16,935 bases of DNA from Lachnospiraceae bacterium UBA3332. GTDB taxonomy: Bacteria; Bacillota; Clostridia; Lachnospirales; Lachnospiraceae. The notes below the pieces were generated by a model, which had not been told where the DNA came from, did not search any database, and saw only the letters and a program-made list of their open reading frames with translations. The stretch is from contig DERU01000036.1 of NCBI GenBank assembly GCA_002361095.1, positions 22,694-39,628 on the forward strand, in the 5' to 3' direction. Both the position numbers and the translations under genes were made by a program. Below are positions 8,154 to 15,788 of the stretch, piece after piece; the first letter of the stretch is position 1, and each line of letters starts with the position of its first letter.

Positions 8154-10865
8154 ATGGAAATTTCACTTTCCGGATGTAAGTGGCAGATGAAAGGGTACTG
8201 GCCCTATGTACCCCTTAAGGAAAAAAGCATGGAGACCGGACAGACGCTGCATGGTGTGACGGACTGGATAGACGCGCAGGTACCGGGCAGCGTGCATGCG
8301 GATTTATTCCGGGCCGGTCTGATAGAGGATCCGTATTTTGCGCAAAACAGCCTGCGCTGCGAATGGGTGGAAAACCGCTGGTGGATGTACCGGACGGTTT
8401 TCCCGGCGGTGTTAAACGGTGTCGATCTGCGAAACCGTCATGTGGAACTGGTATGCAAGGGTCTGGATTATGAGGCGGAAGTGTTTTGTAACGATGTCCC
8501 CTGCGGATCCCATACCGGAATGTATGACGCTTTCCGTGTGGACGTGACCTCCCTTTTGCGGGAGGAAAACAAGCTGGTGGTGCTTTTCAAGGGCGTACCG
8601 GCGGAGATGGGACAGATCGGCTATACTTCCAGGACTTCGACGCAAAAGAGCCGTTTTAACTATAAATGGGATTTTTCCACGCGCCTGGTGAACATCGGCT
8701 TTTGGCAGGATATAGTTCTTTCGGTGCAGGAAGAGGCTGCGTTTGAGAATGTGCACCTGGACACGGACTATCAGGGACGTCAGGGACGGATTCTTTTTGC
8801 TGCGGATATCAGGGATCGGAGAGCCGACCGGACCGGGGAACTGACATGCAGGATTACGGCGGCCGGGCCTTTTGACCGGCGCAGTCAGGATAAAAAGCGG
8901 CTGGAGGCGCTGGAGCAGACGGGGAGCATGCGCCAGGCCGGGACAACGGAGGGCGCAAAAGCGCAGGAGACCGGCGTGAAGCCGTTTCAGACCGCAGAAT
9001 GGGCCGCATCGGAGCCGGAAACCTTTGTGTGGGAGGGGGCGCTGTCCGCACAGGACAAGGAGGCGCGGGTCAGCGCCGAACTGCTGATACAGGATCCCAT
9101 ACTCTGGCAGCCTAACGGCAGCGGGATTCCCTGGCTGTATGAGGGAAAGGCGGAAATTTGGGAGGGGGACAGGCTTGTTTATACCTACCGTTTCCAAACC
9201 GGAATCCGTACCCTGCGCCTGGACAACAACGAAGGAGCGCCCAAAGACGCCCTGCCCTATACGTTTGTGGTAAATGAGTCCAAAACCTATATCAAGGGTG
9301 TCAATATGACTCCCTTGGATCATGTCTATGGCTCGGTGGGGACGGAGCGTTACCGGTATCTGGTAACCGCCATGGCCCATGCGGGCGTCAATCTGGTGCG
9401 CGTCTGGGGCGGCGGCCTGATCGAGAAGGAAGTTTTTTACGATTTGTGCGACGAAAACGGTATTCTTGTCTGGCAGGAGTTTATCCAGTCCAGTTCCGGT
9501 ATCGATAACCGGCCAGGGGAGGATGAGGGCTTTTTAAAGCTTTTGGAAACGGCGGCCACGGCGGCGGTGCGGGAAAAGAGAAACCATGTCTGTCTGGCGG
9601 TGTACAGCGGCGGCAATGAACTGATGGAAGAACCGGACCGTCCCAGCGGTTATGGCAATAAAAATCTGGCCATGCTGCAAAGTATTGTGGAGAGAGAGGA
9701 CGGCAGGCGCGTCTTTTTGCCTACCTCCGCGTCCGGCCCCAGGGAATTTGTCACAAAGGAGAAAGGGGTCAGCCATGATGTGCATGGCAATTGGAGTTAT
9801 GGGGGCAATCCCGGCCATTATGAACTGTACGGCGGGTCGGACAGCCTGTTTCACAGCGAATTCGGTATGGACGGGGTTTCCTGTACCAAAAGCCTGCAAA
9901 AATTTTTACCGGCTTCTTCCCTTCGGCCCACGCCCATGTCCGGGGATCCCAACTGGCAGCATCACGGCGAATGGTGGGGGACGTATTTTCGGGATTGTGA
10001 GATGTTTGGCCCGATCGGAAAAACGCCCGGGGAACTGGAAACCTTTGTCAGGTGCAGCCAGTATATGCAGTCGGAGGGACTGCGGTTTATCCTGGAGGCA
10101 GACCGCAGGCGGGCGTTTGCCAACAGCGGCACGATCATCTGGCAGTTTAATGAACCCTGGCCCAACGCTTCCTGTACGAATCTGGTGGATTATTACGGCG
10201 AGACCAAATCCGCCTATTACCAGACCAGGCGGGCTTACGAAAACCGGCATATTTCCATTGACTACAGGAGTCTGACTTACCGGGCAGGAGAGCAGGTTTG
10301 TTTTCCGGTGTATGTGCAAAACAGCGGGGCGCTTTTGGAAGGGCGTATCTGCATGACGGCGAGAAATTTGGCGGGGGATGTACTTGCACAGACGGAATAC
10401 GCAGCCCATGTGCTGGACAAGAGGAGTACGAAAACAGGGGAGTTTTCCTTTGTAACGCCTAAGGAGGATGTGTTTTTTGTGACGGCAGGGCTTTGGGAGG
10501 GGGAAACCTTTTTGTCGGAAAATACCTATCTGTTTTCCACCTGTGAAAAGGAACCCTTTGCCGCCATTAGGAAAAAGCAGGGCCGTGTTTCTTTGACCGC
10601 ACAGGCCGTATCCGCCCTTCCGGACGGGCGTTTCAGCGCGCGCCTTTCTTTAAAAAATACCGGGGAGAGGACCGTGACGGAGGCAGGGGTCTGGCTGGAA
10701 GGAGACAGCCACTGCCTGCTTGGCAGCGACAATTATGTGACGCTGTTTCCGGGGCAGGAGCGGGAGTTGTTCTTCTTGCTCATGCCTTATGCGCCGGGGC
10801 CTTTTGAAAAAGAAAAGAACAACGGCAGCGTGACAGCGCCGAAGTTTATGGTGAGATGGCTGTAA
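8154..10865 (+). CDS. GH2 beta-mannosidase-like glycoside hydrolase
   Basis: 903 residues from ATG 8154. The N-terminal sugar-binding domain has the beta-mannosidase-type VPGSVHADL (residues 43-51) and IEDPYFAQN. The catalytic barrel begins near YIKGVNMTPLDHVYG and includes RVWGGGLIEKEVFYDLCDEN (around residues 416-435) and WQEF. The acid/base is Glu489 in VYSGGNELMEE and the nucleophile Glu569 in FHSEFGMDG, the two catalytic glutamates of retaining GH2 enzymes. The family signature fits beta-mannosidase, cleaving terminal beta-mannosides, such as the core Man-beta-GlcNAc of N-glycans or manno-oligosaccharides. An unusual hydrophilic segment of about 50 residues interrupts the second beta domain (roughly residues 240-290). 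There is no signal peptide. The stop codon overlaps the ribosome binding site of the next gene, so translation is probably coupled. Exo-beta-glucosaminidase-like or other GH2 specificities cannot be excluded. Confidence 0.88.
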   Translation: MEISLSGCKWQMKGYWPYVPLKEKSMETGQTLHGVTDWIDAQVPGSVHADLFRAGLIEDPYFAQNSLRCEWVENRWWMYRTVFPAVLNGVDLRNRHVELVCKGLDYEAEVFCNDVPCGSHTGMYDAFRVDVTSLLREENKLVVLFKGVPAEMGQIGYTSRTSTQKSRFNYKWDFSTRLVNIGFWQDIVLSVQEEAAFENVHLDTDYQGRQGRILFAADIRDRRADRTGELTCRITAAGPFDRRSQDKKRLEALEQTGSMRQAGTTEGAKAQETGVKPFQTAEWAASEPETFVWEGALSAQDKEARVSAELLIQDPILWQPNGSGIPWLYEGKAEIWEGDRLVYTYRFQTGIRTLRLDNNEGAPKDALPYTFVVNESKTYIKGVNMTPLDHVYGSVGTERYRYLVTAMAHAGVNLVRVWGGGLIEKEVFYDLCDENGILVWQEFIQSSSGIDNRPGEDEGFLKLLETAATAAVREKRNHVCLAVYSGGNELMEEPDRPSGYGNKNLAMLQSIVEREDGRRVFLPTSASGPREFVTKEKGVSHDVHGNWSYGGNPGHYELYGGSDSLFHSEFGMDGVSCTKSLQKFLPASSLRPTPMSGDPNWQHHGEWWGTYFRDCEMFGPIGKTPGELETFVRCSQYMQSEGLRFILEADRRRAFANSGTIIWQFNEPWPNASCTNLVDYYGETKSAYYQTRRAYENRHISIDYRSLTYRAGEQVCFPVYVQNSGALLEGRICMTARNLAGDVLAQTEYAAHVLDKRSTKTGEFSFVTPKEDVFFVTAGLWEGETFLSENTYLFSTCEKEPFAAIRKKQGRVSLTAQAVSALPDGRFSARLSLKNTGERTVTEAGVWLEGDSHCLLGSDNYVTLFPGQERELFFLLMPYAPGPFEKEKNNGSVTAPKFMVRWL
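8771..8788 (+). repeat. In-frame 9-bp tandem duplication inside the GH2 gene
   Basis: TCAGGGACG occurs twice in direct tandem, encoding part of YQGRQGRI in the second beta domain of the GH2 protein. It is short and in frame, so it does not disrupt the gene. It could be a recent slippage duplication or chance. Confidence 0.5.
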
Positions 10866-10870
10866 GGAGG
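10864..10870 (+). promoter_or_regulatory. Ribosome binding site overlapping the GH2 stop codon
   Basis: AAGGAGG begins within the TAA stop (10863-10865) of the GH2 gene and lies 6 bases before ATG 10877. This sets the start of the Sip1-type gene at 10877 rather than at the in-frame ATG 10856, which would overlap the end of GH2. The arrangement suggests translational coupling. Confidence 0.8.
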
Positions 10871-10876
10871 ACTGCG

Positions 10877-12949
10877 ATGGAACAGCGTATTTTACAGGCG
10901 GAACTGGAGATATTCCGGCAGAGCGGAAAAAAGCAGGCGTTTGCGCCTGCCGCTCCCCAAAAGACGCAGGACGGGGAAGTCTTTGGGTTTACCGGGGAGG
11001 GCGCAAAAGCATCTTTGGCGGTAGAGCGAAAGCAGGATTGTCTGATTGGGCGCATAGAAGCGGACTTACGGGCAGAGGCTTTCCGGGAAAACGACGGCTT
11101 TGCCTTTGCGGAGGCGCTGCGCCTGTCGGTTGGACTTGGCCGCCGGCCGGTGCGCCTGACGGCCCTGTATCTGCACCGGGACTGGTGGACCAGACCGGCC
11201 TTTTTACCAAACTGGGAAAACCTGCCGCCGCGTACCCAGTGCGTATATTTGGATTACAAAGACCGCTTCGGCTGCCTGCTTTTACTGGCGGGAGAATCCT
11301 ACAAGGCGCAGGCCTGCGGAGGAAAAGAGGATGTTTTGCAGATTGGGATGACCGCTTACATGGCGGGGGGCCTGTCCCTTTGCGAACCGGTTTTTGTGCT
11401 GGCGGAGGCGGACAGCCCCTACCGCGCAATACAGATTGCCTGCCGGGCGGCAGCGGAGGAGACGGGCGCGCTGCTGGCTTGTGAGAAGGATTTGCCGGAA
11501 ATGTTTGACTATCTGGGCTGGTGCAGCTGGGACGCCTTTTACCGGGAGATCAGTGAAGAAAAGGTGCGGGAAAAGGCAGGGGAACTTGCCCGGAAGAATG
11601 TTCCGGTGCGCTGGCTTTTGATGGACGACGGGTGGCAGTCTGTGCGGGAGGACCGGATGTATGACTTTGTGCCGGAGCGGGAAAAGTTTCCGGCGGGCTT
11701 TAGGGCCATGGCGGCCGATTTAAAGGCGGACGGGCGGATACGCTGGCTGGGCGTCTGGCATTCGCTGGGCGGATACTGGGGCGGAATCGAGCCGGGGAGC
11801 GCAGCGGCACAGGCGCAGAAAGGGCATTTGTATACCACCAGAAGCGGGAAACTTCTGCCTGCGCCCTGCGCGGAGGCCGGATACGGGTTTTACCGGGATT
11901 GGTACGAATATTTGCGTGGGGAAGGCATTGATTTTGTGAAGGTGGACGGGCAGAGCGCCGTCAAGAATCATTATGCCAACGACAGGGCCGTCTGCCGGGC
12001 GGCGCGGGAGACCCACCGGGCGCTGGAAGGCGCGGCGGGGGCTTATATGGGCGGCCGCCTGATCAACTGCATGGGTATGGCGATGGAAAATGTGCTGGGG
12101 CGGCAGGGTTCGGCCCTGAGCCGCAACAGCGACGACTTTGTGCCGGATCGTCCGGAGGGGTTTGCGGAGCATTTGCTGCAAAATGCATACAACGCGCCTT
12201 ACCACGGACAGTTTTACTGCTGCGACTGGGATATGTTCTGGAGCTGCCATCCGGATGCCCGAAAGCATGCCGTGCTCCGCGCCGTAAGCGGCGGCCCGGT
12301 CTATGTATCGGACCGGATCGGGGAGACAAGCCGGGAAACCATCGCGCCGCTTGCGCTTGGGGACGGGAGGCTGCTGCGGATGGACAGGGCCGCGATGCCT
12401 GCGCCGGACTGTCTGTTTGCGGATCCCCTCAAAGAGGGAATCGTCAAACTGACCAATATCGCGGATTGCGGCCTGGAAGGACAAAAAGGCGGGGCGGTCG
12501 CGCTTTACAATCTGGGAAAAGAGACGCGGGCCGCTTCCTTTGGCCCGGGGGATGTGTTTGATTTGCCGAAGGGCGCGTATGTATGCGTAGACGTTTTGCG
12601 GAAAAAGGCGGTGGGCCTGCTGCGGGAGGGGGAGCGCGTACAGGTATCCCTGCAGGCGGACGGGTTTGGCCTGTATGTATTTGTGCCGCAGACAAAAGGG
12701 AGTGCGGTGTTGGGGCTTTTGGACAAATACATCGGGTTTATGGCGCTTTCGGAAGTGAAAACTTTTGACGGCGGCTTTATGGCTGTGGTAAAAGAGGCCG
12801 GGACATTCGCTTTCTGGACGGAGCGCAGCGTGCAAAAAGTGTGGTGCAACGGCAGCGACCGGACCCGGGAATTGGAACGGGACGGGCAGCTGTACCGGCT
12901 TGCGGGACAGGGAAGCGGGAGCATGGTGGCACAGGTTTGGCTGGCGTGA
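10877..12949 (+). CDS. Raffinose synthase / Sip1-type GH36-related alpha-galactosidase
   Basis: 690 residues. An N-terminal beta-sandwich (to about residue 205) precedes a TIM barrel. YLGWCSWDAFY (WCSWD at 215-219) and LLMDDGWQSV (Asp250, Asp251, Trp253) are the hallmark of the raffinose synthase/seed imbibition protein family in clan GH-D. FVKVDGQSAV contains the predicted nucleophile Asp357, and SRNSDDFVPD (Asp419/Asp420) the predicted acid/base region. Plant members transfer galactose to make raffinose; archaeal and bacterial Sip1 relatives are alpha-galactosidases, so a hydrolase acting on alpha-galactosides or a related sugar is likely here. No signal peptide is visible. It is only distantly related to the other GH36 gene in the cluster, which lies 715 bases downstream. 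The exact substrate is unknown. Confidence 0.88.
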   Translation: MEQRILQAELEIFRQSGKKQAFAPAAPQKTQDGEVFGFTGEGAKASLAVERKQDCLIGRIEADLRAEAFRENDGFAFAEALRLSVGLGRRPVRLTALYLHRDWWTRPAFLPNWENLPPRTQCVYLDYKDRFGCLLLLAGESYKAQACGGKEDVLQIGMTAYMAGGLSLCEPVFVLAEADSPYRAIQIACRAAAEETGALLACEKDLPEMFDYLGWCSWDAFYREISEEKVREKAGELARKNVPVRWLLMDDGWQSVREDRMYDFVPEREKFPAGFRAMAADLKADGRIRWLGVWHSLGGYWGGIEPGSAAAQAQKGHLYTTRSGKLLPAPCAEAGYGFYRDWYEYLRGEGIDFVKVDGQSAVKNHYANDRAVCRAARETHRALEGAAGAYMGGRLINCMGMAMENVLGRQGSALSRNSDDFVPDRPEGFAEHLLQNAYNAPYHGQFYCCDWDMFWSCHPDARKHAVLRAVSGGPVYVSDRIGETSRETIAPLALGDGRLLRMDRAAMPAPDCLFADPLKEGIVKLTNIADCGLEGQKGGAVALYNLGKETRAASFGPGDVFDLPKGAYVCVDVLRKKAVGLLREGERVQVSLQADGFGLYVFVPQTKGSAVLGLLDKYIGFMALSEVKTFDGGFMAVVKEAGTFAFWTERSVQKVWCNGSDRTRELERDGQLYRLAGQGSGSMVAQVWLA

Positions 12950-12997
12950 AAATCTCTCCCGTAAAACTGCGCAGGGCGGTTATTGTCAAATGGGTAC

Positions 12998-13004
12998 AAG
13001 GAGG
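12998..13004 (+). promoter_or_regulatory. Ribosome binding site that sets the start of the FucA-type aldolase
   Basis: AAGGAGG lies 8 bases before ATG 13013. The in-frame ATG at 13007 is only 2 bases from the site, and a TTG at 12983 is upstream of it. ATG 13013 is therefore the likely start, and it aligns with the compact N terminus of FucA. Confidence 0.75.
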
Positions 13005-13012
13005 AAATGGAT

Positions 13013-13627
13013 ATGTATGAAAGGGAAAGGGAAGAACTGGCAAAAATCTGCCGTCTCTTATATGAACGCAATCTGGTGTCCGCCACCGACGGCAACGTAA
13101 GCATGCGGGTGTCCGAAGCGCATATATTGCTGACTCCTTCGGGCAAAAACAAAGGATTTGTGGAAGCGGGCGACATGCTGGCGGTGGATTTTGCGGGCAA
13201 TGTGATAGAGGGCAGCGGGAAAGCCAGCAAGGAGTATCCCATGCACCGGGCGGTGTATGCAGGCCGCAGCGACGTAAATGCGGTGGTGCATACCCATCCC
13301 GTCTATGCCACGGCGTTTGCCATGGCGGGGAAAAATATTCCGGATAACTATCTCATCGAGACCCGGATGATGTTAAAAAAGGTTGCCCTTGCGCCTTATG
13401 CCACGCCGGGTACGGCAGAGATGGCCCAGGCCATCGCTCCCTACATAGAAGAGGTAAACGCCGTGCTTTTGCAAAATCACGGGGCGGTGACCTGGGGAAA
13501 AGACCTGATGGATGCCTTTAACAAAATGGAAGTGCTGGAGTCCGTGGCAAAGACCATCATCCATTCCAGGGCGGTGGGGGAGCCGGTTCCCATTTCCCGG
13601 GAAAATATGGAAAAAATGAAAAAATAA
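13013..13627 (+). CDS. Class II aldolase/adducin family protein (FucA/AraD/OtnC-like)
   Basis: 204 residues, close to the 215 of E. coli L-fuculose-1-phosphate aldolase. The active-site residues can be placed one by one: SATDGNVSMR and TPSGKNKG form the phosphate site; Glu74 in SKEYPMHR matches the FucA catalytic Glu73; His93 and His95 in VVHTHP match zinc ligands His92/His94; His156 in LLQNHGAV matches His155. In this family the reaction is either cleavage of a ketose-1-phosphate to DHAP and an aldehyde (FucA, RhaD), epimerisation (AraD), or decarboxylation of 3-oxo-tetronate 4-phosphate (OtnC). OtnC enzymes are paired in genomes with DUF1537 kinases, and such a kinase lies upstream in this cluster, so an OtnC-like role is a real alternative to FucA. 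The zinc enzyme is cytoplasmic. The family assignment is firm; the reaction is not settled. Confidence 0.9.
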   Translation: MYEREREELAKICRLLYERNLVSATDGNVSMRVSEAHILLTPSGKNKGFVEAGDMLAVDFAGNVIEGSGKASKEYPMHRAVYAGRSDVNAVVHTHPVYATAFAMAGKNIPDNYLIETRMMLKKVALAPYATPGTAEMAQAIAPYIEEVNAVLLQNHGAVTWGKDLMDAFNKMEVLESVAKTIIHSRAVGEPVPISRENMEKMKK

Positions 13628-13654
13628 AGTACCGCGCGGATGCGGGGGTTAGGT

Positions 13655-13660
13655 GGGAGG
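13655..13660 (+). promoter_or_regulatory. Ribosome binding site before the GH36 gene
   Basis: GGGAGG ends 4 bases before ATG 13665. The spacing is tight but this is the only ATG near it; the in-frame GTG at 13653 would lie upstream of the site itself. ATG 13665 is chosen. Confidence 0.6.
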
Positions 13661-13664
13661 CAGG

Positions 13665-15782
13665 ATGGAAAAACGGTATTGTATAGAAGAAAACGGCATC
13701 CGGCTGGTATTTGCGGTGTCGGAGGCGGAAGAAGTCTTTTTCTACCACTGCCAGTGCAGGGACTTTGCGGAGGAAGAGATTCGGGAAAACCAAAGGGACT
13801 GGTATCGTCTGGTGGAAATCCAGCTGGCCGGGGAGGACTGCGACGACCATCACGGCTCCAAATATACCGGGACGCTGCCGGGGCGGCGTCTGGTCTTTTC
13901 GGATTTTCGGGACGAAAAGAACGGGCAGGGCAGGAAAATCTGCGTGGAACAGACCGATCCGGTCACCAAAATTTTGGTCACCAGCTGTCTGCAGTTTACG
14001 GACGGCGTCAGGGTGCTGGAAAGCTGGACAGAGGTGGAAAACAGGGGACAGGAGGCGGTGGGGCTGACATATGTGTCCAGTTTTTGTCTCACGGGGCTGA
14101 CCAAATCCTCATCCCTGCCCTGGGATAAGGCGGCAAGGCTCAGGATTCCTTCCAATACCTGGTACGGGGAATTCCAGTGGAAGGAATATACCCTGCCCCA
14201 GCTGGGCCTGCACAAGGTATTCCACTATTCCACCAAGCGGGTGTCCGTTTCCTCCACGGGAACATGGAATTCCCACGAGTATTTGCCCATGGGGTATGTG
14301 GGCTGTGAACCCTCCGGGGAGGGCTGGCTGTTTTCCATTGTCCATAACGGTTCCTGGCACTGGGAGGTGAGCGACTGCAAGGACGAACTTTATCTGCAGC
14401 TTTCGGGCCCTGCGGAGGCGGAAAACCATTGGTACAAGCGACTGAACCCCGGGGAAACCTTTTCGTCGGTGCATGCGGCGGTTGCCGTGACCGTGACAGG
14501 CTTTGCGGACGCGGTGGCTTCCCTGACGGATTGGAGAAGAACCATGAGACGGCCCAACGCCGATAACGAAAAGCTGCCGGTAATTTTTAACGATTTTATG
14601 AATTGTCTGGGGGGAGATCCCACGGCCGAAAAGGAATATCCGCTGATCGACGCGGCGGCCGCCATCGGCTGCGAATATTATACCATCGACGCGGGCTGGT
14701 ACGCCAACGGTTCCTGGTGGTCCCGGGTAGGCGAATGGGAACCGGCGTCCGGGCGGTGGCCGGAAGGGATCGGGAAGGTGCTTTCCTATATCCGGCAAAA
14801 AGGCATGGTGCCGGGGCTTTGGCTGGAACTGGAGGTGATGGGGATCCATTGCCCGATTGCGGCCCAAAAGCCGGACGACTGGTTTTTTATGCGGCACGGC
14901 AGACGGGTCATCGACCATGGCCGTTACCAGCTGGATTACCGCAATCCAAACGTACGCGCCTTTGCGGACGGGGTCATCGACCGGCTGGTGCGCGAATATG
15001 GGGCCGGTTATATCAAAATGGATTACAATATCAACGCCGGGATCGGGACGCAGCAGGATGCGGACAGCGCGGGGGACGGACTGCTTGGTCACAACCGGGC
15101 CTATCTTGCATGGCTGGACAGTGTGTTTGTCCGGTATCCGGAACTGATCATCGAAAACTGCGGCAGCGGCGGCATGCGCATCAACGACGCCCTGCTGCTG
15201 CGCCACAGCATCCAGTCCTCCAGCGACCAGACGGATTATCTGCGCTATGCCGCCATTGCGGCGGCAGCCCCGGCGGCGGTGACGCCGGAGCAGAACGCGG
15301 TCTGGTCTTACCCGCTGCAGGACGCGGACGCAGAGAAGACGGTTTTTAATATGGTCAACGCCATGACCATGCGTATCCACCAGAGCGGCCATTTAGGACG
15401 GCTTGGGGAGGAAAACCTTGCCCTCATCCGGGAGGCCGTCGATTATTATAAATCGTACCGGCATTTGATCGGACATTCCTATCCCTTCTGGCCCTTGGGT
15501 ATGCCTTCCTATGACGGACAGCGCTTTGCCGTGGGCTTTGCCAATGCCGAATGCGCCCATCTGGCGGTATGGCGCGCAGACGACCCGGAGGATGTGGTGC
15601 GGCTGCCCCTGCAAAGCCTTTGGGAACTGCCGGTATGCCGGGGCAAAAAGATCGCGGGCGCTAAGGTCGTTTATCCTTGTACCCTGCCGACTGGCGTTTG
15701 TTATCATGCGGAAAACGGGATTTTGGAGGTTGCGCAGCCGGTACGCAGCGCAAGGCTTTTGAAAATCCGATGGGAGAAATAA
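13665..15782 (+). CDS. GH36 alpha-galactosidase-like glycoside hydrolase
   Basis: 705 residues with the standard GH36 layout: an N-terminal beta-supersandwich (to about residue 300), a catalytic barrel and a C-terminal beta domain. YIKMDYNINAG contains the predicted nucleophile Asp453; ENCGSGGMRIN is the GH36 Cys-Ser-Gly-Gly region; SIQSSSDQTDYLRY contains the predicted acid/base Asp521 (or Asp524); GLWLELEVMG is also typical. The loop that is usually DDGW, whose two aspartates contact galactose hydroxyls, reads IDAGWY (Asp342, Ala343, Trp345), suggesting a sugar that differs from plain galactose near O4/O6. I recall the same variant in a group of clostridial and actinobacterial GH36 proteins, so it is probably a subfamily trait. 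No signal peptide is visible. It lies 37 bases after the FucA-type gene and 6 bases before the sulfatase. Confidence 0.9.
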   Translation: MEKRYCIEENGIRLVFAVSEAEEVFFYHCQCRDFAEEEIRENQRDWYRLVEIQLAGEDCDDHHGSKYTGTLPGRRLVFSDFRDEKNGQGRKICVEQTDPVTKILVTSCLQFTDGVRVLESWTEVENRGQEAVGLTYVSSFCLTGLTKSSSLPWDKAARLRIPSNTWYGEFQWKEYTLPQLGLHKVFHYSTKRVSVSSTGTWNSHEYLPMGYVGCEPSGEGWLFSIVHNGSWHWEVSDCKDELYLQLSGPAEAENHWYKRLNPGETFSSVHAAVAVTVTGFADAVASLTDWRRTMRRPNADNEKLPVIFNDFMNCLGGDPTAEKEYPLIDAAAAIGCEYYTIDAGWYANGSWWSRVGEWEPASGRWPEGIGKVLSYIRQKGMVPGLWLELEVMGIHCPIAAQKPDDWFFMRHGRRVIDHGRYQLDYRNPNVRAFADGVIDRLVREYGAGYIKMDYNINAGIGTQQDADSAGDGLLGHNRAYLAWLDSVFVRYPELIIENCGSGGMRINDALLLRHSIQSSSDQTDYLRYAAIAAAAPAAVTPEQNAVWSYPLQDADAEKTVFNMVNAMTMRIHQSGHLGRLGEENLALIREAVDYYKSYRHLIGHSYPFWPLGMPSYDGQRFAVGFANAECAHLAVWRADDPEDVVRLPLQSLWELPVCRGKKIAGAKVVYPCTLPTGVCYHAENGILEVAQPVRSARLLKIRWEK

Positions 15783-15788
15783 ACCGGT

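Noticed and set aside
14603..15349. 248-codon same-strand open frame in another phase within the GH36 gene
   Set aside because: Arg/Gly-rich composition, no ribosome binding site, and complete overlap with GH36 catalytic motifs in the true frame.
14109..15392. Long antisense open frame (427 codons) opposite the GH36 gene
   Set aside because: It is opposite strongly conserved GH36 motifs and its own product resembles no family; it is a shadow of the sense gene.
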